Assembly: GCA_027023145.1 (NCBI GenBank)
Contig: JALVWV010000297.1
Location: forward strand, 1-6,638
Reading direction: 5' to 3'
DNA: 6,638 nucleotides
DNA from: Campylobacteraceae bacterium
GTDB taxonomy: Bacteria; Campylobacterota; Campylobacteria; Campylobacterales; Sulfurovaceae
The notes below the pieces were generated by a model. That model searched no databases. It saw nothing but the letters and a program-made list of their open reading frames with translations, and was not told the DNA's origin. Shown one piece after another: positions 4,207 through 6,638 of the stretch. Position 1 is the stretch's first letter; each line of letters opens with the position of its first letter. The translations under genes and the position numbers were made by a program.

Positions 4207-5751
4207 TCACTCTGAAAATAAAGAGAAGGTATACTGCACTCCAAAATCGATGCTCTTCGTTTGGAATCCACCTGTCTTGCTTCGGACGTACGCTGCTCCA
4301 AGGTAGAGCTGGGTCGCATCATCAATGTCGTATATGATTCCACCGCCTAATGAACCAAAAAGCCCTCCATCCATGTGAACATCTCCTCCACCCCCTACCC
4401 CGGCCAACGCTTCAGCATAGAGGTGAAATCCACGGTAACCATCGGTCTGATAGCCCAAACCGAAGACCCCTTCAGCATAACCTCCCGCCTGCCCCTGCCA
4501 TGCCCAAAACGACTCACCAGTGAGATAAAGGTTTGGGGTCAGGAAGCGGTTGAGTGCTATCCCGATGAGATCGATTCTATTGACTTGATCGTCGTTAAAC
4601 AGCCCTTTGGTCGGAAGGTAGGATTTGTTGATGAGTCGAAAACGCCAAGCAGTGAGATTGGCCTCCCCATCAAACCAAGGGTCACCCAGACCATAAAACG
4701 ACTCCCGATACCCAAGCGTCGCACCGTAACTAGTCGCTGAGAAATCTCCACCAAATGAGGCAATCGTCCCTGCACGTACTCCAAGCTTGACATGATCAAA
4801 AAGCGTCGTTTCGGCCACACCGTCGACACGGTACATCAGCCCACCACCCGTATCGATCTTACCACCACCGGCGGCTCCGAGTGCGGCTTGGATGCCTGCA
4901 GAAAATCGATCGCCAAATTTCATACGATAGCCACCACCTCCGAAAAGCTCCATATACCCCGTAGCCTTGCCTGCACCCGCTCCGGCTGCCTGCAAAATCC
5001 CATACCATACATCCGATCCGATCACAAATTCCACACCCGCCAAAGAAAACGGCTCGGTCATCTCCACCGAGTGCACATTGTGAACCCCCGACGCCGGTGC
5101 ATAATGTTCAATGAGTACATCTGTTGCAATATCCAAAGCCAACCTTGCATGATCGATATCTCTAGGAGTAGGAACTTTAGTCCCATCAGGCAGGACTGAA
5201 GTCCTGCCTCCACGCTTGGCGTACGAAATAGCTGAACTCCGACCCCAACCATCTCCTCGCCAAAAACGCCCCTCAAATGGGACAGAAACACCTACATAAA
5301 GCTGTGTACTGTCAATCTGACCATTGGGATACCACACACGGCTTACACCCGCCTCAAAACTTGCCATATCCATATCGTATGTCAGCCCAAGCGAAGGGTG
5401 AATCATCAGCCCACCACCCTGCGGTGCCGATCCACCACCGCCGGCACCGATATACAGCCCACCAATTCCCTCCAGTTTCGAAAAAAGAGGCACGCGAACG
5501 CGCCCCTCCATCCCTACGGTAAAAAATCCACCTCTTTGTCCATACACCGCACCATAAAGCTCCGGGCCAATCGAGAGATATTGGTTCACATCAAACAACG
5601 TCCCAACCCGTATCAATCCCATAGGCTCTTTTTCTGGGAGAAACAGCCGCTCATAACTGGTCTCAATGTGACCGGAATAAGAAGCATTTTCCGCCACGAT
5701 AAAAGAGCAAAACCCAACAATTAAAAAGAAATTCTTTATCACTATTTTCAT
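4207..5751 (-). CDS. Secreted, probably outer-membrane beta-barrel protein with three modules
   Basis: I do not recognise this 514-residue family. Residues 1-20 are a signal peptide (MKIVIKN, hydrophobic core, IVA then E), so export is likely. The rest is rich in glycine, aromatic and alternating hydrophobic residues, as in outer-membrane barrels, and ends VQYTFSLFSE. Three homologous modules are visible, at about 45-160, 234-350 and 390-510. Each has a GxGGGG...GGGL block (102-115, 292-305, 451-464), a G-Y strand, and an (F/Y)xxGVxx(F/Y) closing strand. Linkers are about 161-233 and 351-389. AAGG lies 6 bases before the ATG. It follows the recombinase gene by 32 bases and may share its transcript. 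A REP-like palindrome lies in frame within the first linker (residues 181-188). A porin or an adhesin-like surface barrel are both possible; no function can be assigned. Confidence 0.8.
   Translation of the reverse strand: MKIVIKNFFLIVGFCSFIVAENASYSGHIETSYERLFLPEKEPMGLIRVGTLFDVNQYLSIGPELYGAVYGQRGGFFTVGMEGRVRVPLFSKLEGIGGLYIGAGGGGSAPQGGGLMIHPSLGLTYDMDMASFEAGVSRVWYPNGQIDSTQLYVGVSVPFEGRFWRGDGWGRSSAISYAKRGGRTSVLPDGTKVPTPRDIDHARLALDIATDVLIEHYAPASGVHNVHSVEMTEPFSLAGVEFVIGSDVWYGILQAAGAGAGKATGYMELFGGGGYRMKFGDRFSAGIQAALGAAGGGKIDTGGGLMYRVDGVAETTLFDHVKLGVRAGTIASFGGDFSATSYGATLGYRESFYGLGDPWFDGEANLTAWRFRLINKSYLPTKGLFNDDQVNRIDLIGIALNRFLTPNLYLTGESFWAWQGQAGGYAEGVFGLGYQTDGYRGFHLYAEALAGVGGGGDVHMDGGLFGSLGGGIIYDIDDATQLYLGAAYVRSKTGGFQTKSIDFGVQYTFSLFSE
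5188..5209. repeat. CTTCAG-core palindrome inside a coding region
   Basis: AGGCAGGACT (5188-5197), GA, AGTCCTGCCT (5200-5209) is a perfect 10-bp inverted repeat with a 2-base centre. It shares the ACTGAAGT core with 4111-4129. It encodes GGRTSVLP (residues 181-188) of the barrel protein without breaking the frame. A weaker relative, GGAACT-TT-AGTCCC (5171-5184), sits directly beside it. Confidence 0.8.
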
Positions 5752-5771
5752 TGTTTGCCTTCATGTAATGA

Positions 5772-5806
5772 ATTCCTCATTCCTCACTCCTCACTCCTAA
5801 CTTTCC
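5772..5806 (-). repeat. Heptamer array (GAGGAAT/GAGGAGT) at the recombinase stop
   Basis: Plus-strand units are ATTCCTC, ATTCCTC, ACTCCTC, ACTCCTA and ACTTTCC. On the minus strand the recombinase reads through the first units, which encode its last residues VRSEE, and stops at TGA (5784-5786) inside the array. The rest of the array fills most of the 32-base gap to the barrel gene. Confidence 0.9.
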
Positions 5807-6632
5807 CTGCCAACGGATGCGCCCCCATATACTCCTCCATCTTTTTCACGCTCCCCAGTTTGGTGTAGACCTGTGTCGTAGCCATGGAGGCGTGACCGAG
5901 AAGTTCACTCACATCGGCAATACGGGCACCGTGAGCCAGCAGGTGAGTAGCAAAGGAGTGGCGGAGTTGGTGCGGAGTAGCTTTGAAGCCGTGGGCGCGA
6001 AAAAGCTTGCTCAGGCGGTAACGAAGCTGAGCAGCAGTTAGAGGGTTGCCGTTTTTTTCAAACAAATACTCTCGGGAGGTGTGTGTCTGCCGATGCTGAA
6101 TAATCAAAGCCTGAAGATATGGGAGCAACGGAAGCTGGCGCACCTTATTCCCTTTTCCATGAATTTGAATCCACTCCGTATCGATCTGATCCAGTCGCAA
6201 TGATGCAAGTTCACTGATTCGCAATCCCAGACCGTAGAGCATCCCGATCAGCAGACGCTCCTCGGGGGTGGCTGCCTCCATCACTTCAGCGATGGCATGC
6301 TCTTCGAGGGGTTTAGGGAGGGTTTGAGGGGTTTTGATCGTCTCAACGCCAAGTGCCTGCACCGAGATACCGGCATGATCATTAAGGTACCGGACAAACG
6401 AACGCACCGCCGTGAGTTTGGCATGGATGCTGCGCTTGGAGAGAGACCGGATCGTCAGGCGCCAGGACATGATATCCAATACCCATCGCCCCTCTTCTTC
6501 GTACCAGGCACACTGCTTCTCCATCTGATGCAACGCCGTCGCATAGGTTGTCTTCGTCGCCTCGCTGTATCCACGTATACGGGTCAGATACGTCAGGAAT
6601 GACCCGATCAAAGCATGGAGATCGGGTACCAT
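5784..6632 (-). CDS. Tyrosine recombinase, XerC/XerD-like
   Basis: This DNA strand-exchange enzyme of the phage-integrase family has 282 residues, close to the roughly 300 of XerC and XerD. The N-terminal SAM-like DNA-binding domain spans about 1-95 (RGYSEATKTTYATAL, 20-34). All catalytic residues are present with Xer spacing: R138 (GLGLRISEL), K160 (GKGNKVRQLP), H221 and R224 (HQLRHSFATH), H247 (LLGHAS) and the nucleophile Y256 (TQVYTKL). It should therefore be active. It is not obviously XerH, the larger single recombinase for chromosome dimers in some Campylobacterota; whether it acts at dif, on an integron or on a mobile element cannot be told here. The ATG is 6 bases from the window edge, so the true start and promoter may lie outside. 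Its C-terminus (VRSEE) and stop come from the 7-bp repeat array. Confidence 0.92.
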   Translation of the reverse strand: MVPDLHALIGSFLTYLTRIRGYSEATKTTYATALHQMEKQCAWYEEEGRWVLDIMSWRLTIRSLSKRSIHAKLTAVRSFVRYLNDHAGISVQALGVETIKTPQTLPKPLEEHAIAEVMEAATPEERLLIGMLYGLGLRISELASLRLDQIDTEWIQIHGKGNKVRQLPLLPYLQALIIQHRQTHTSREYLFEKNGNPLTAAQLRYRLSKLFRAHGFKATPHQLRHSFATHLLAHGARIADVSELLGHASMATTQVYTKLGSVKKMEEYMGAHPLAGKVRSEE

Positions 6633-6638
6633 ATCATA

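Noticed and set aside
4375..5724. Plus-strand ORFs opposite the barrel protein gene
   Set aside because: They are shadows of a minus-strand gene with a signal peptide, a ribosome-binding site and internal repeats.
5784..6632. Integron or prophage integrase with an attachment site nearby
   Set aside because: The sequence is Xer-like without the extra integron integrase helix region that I can see, and no tRNA, attC or direct-repeat att site is in the window.

Overview
The window reads as chromosomal DNA from a Campylobacterota (epsilonproteobacterial) species, most likely a free-living relative of Sulfuricurvum or Sulfurimonas. This rests on the RimO and TilS sequences (a PP-loop written SAGIDSS and a TAHQLNDQLE motif, as I recall them from that group) and on extended -10 promoters without a clear -35 box. 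The genus is an inference.

Layout. 1-682 is a repeat-rich intergenic stretch. It holds several hairpins and palindromes, one degenerate heptamer array and a candidate 37-residue membrane peptide on the minus strand (350-463), with its own possible promoter diverging from the next operon. 683-1227 is a two-gene type II toxin-antitoxin module with a ParE/RelE-fold toxin. It is followed after 11 bases by rimO (TTG start, 1239-2564), a four-helix-bundle (S23/IVS-type) gene (2561-2941) and tilS (3017-4018). All five genes run on the plus strand with no obvious internal promoter. 4019-4206 is a short convergent gap packed with palindromes. On the minus strand lie an unrecognised secreted, probably outer-membrane beta-barrel protein built from three homologous modules (4207-5751) and, upstream of it, a XerC/D-like tyrosine recombinase (5784-6632).

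How the genes fit together. RimO (ribosomal protein S12 methylthiolation) and TilS (tRNA-Ile lysidine) are both translation-fidelity functions. The toxin-antitoxin pair and the S23 gene look like accessory insertions before and inside that housekeeping pair. The porin-like protein and the recombinase are a separate transcription unit with no evident functional link.

The most striking signal is repeat structure rather than a gene. Five separate arrays of 7-bp repeats lie in the window, four of them exactly on gene ends, where they supply the stop codon of rimO, the start codon of the S23 gene, the N-terminus of TilS and the stop codon of the recombinase. Two of them, in inverted orientation, bound the S23 gene. 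A second set of short palindromes supplies the tilS stop codon, and a third set, of REP type, includes one copy sitting in frame inside the barrel protein gene.
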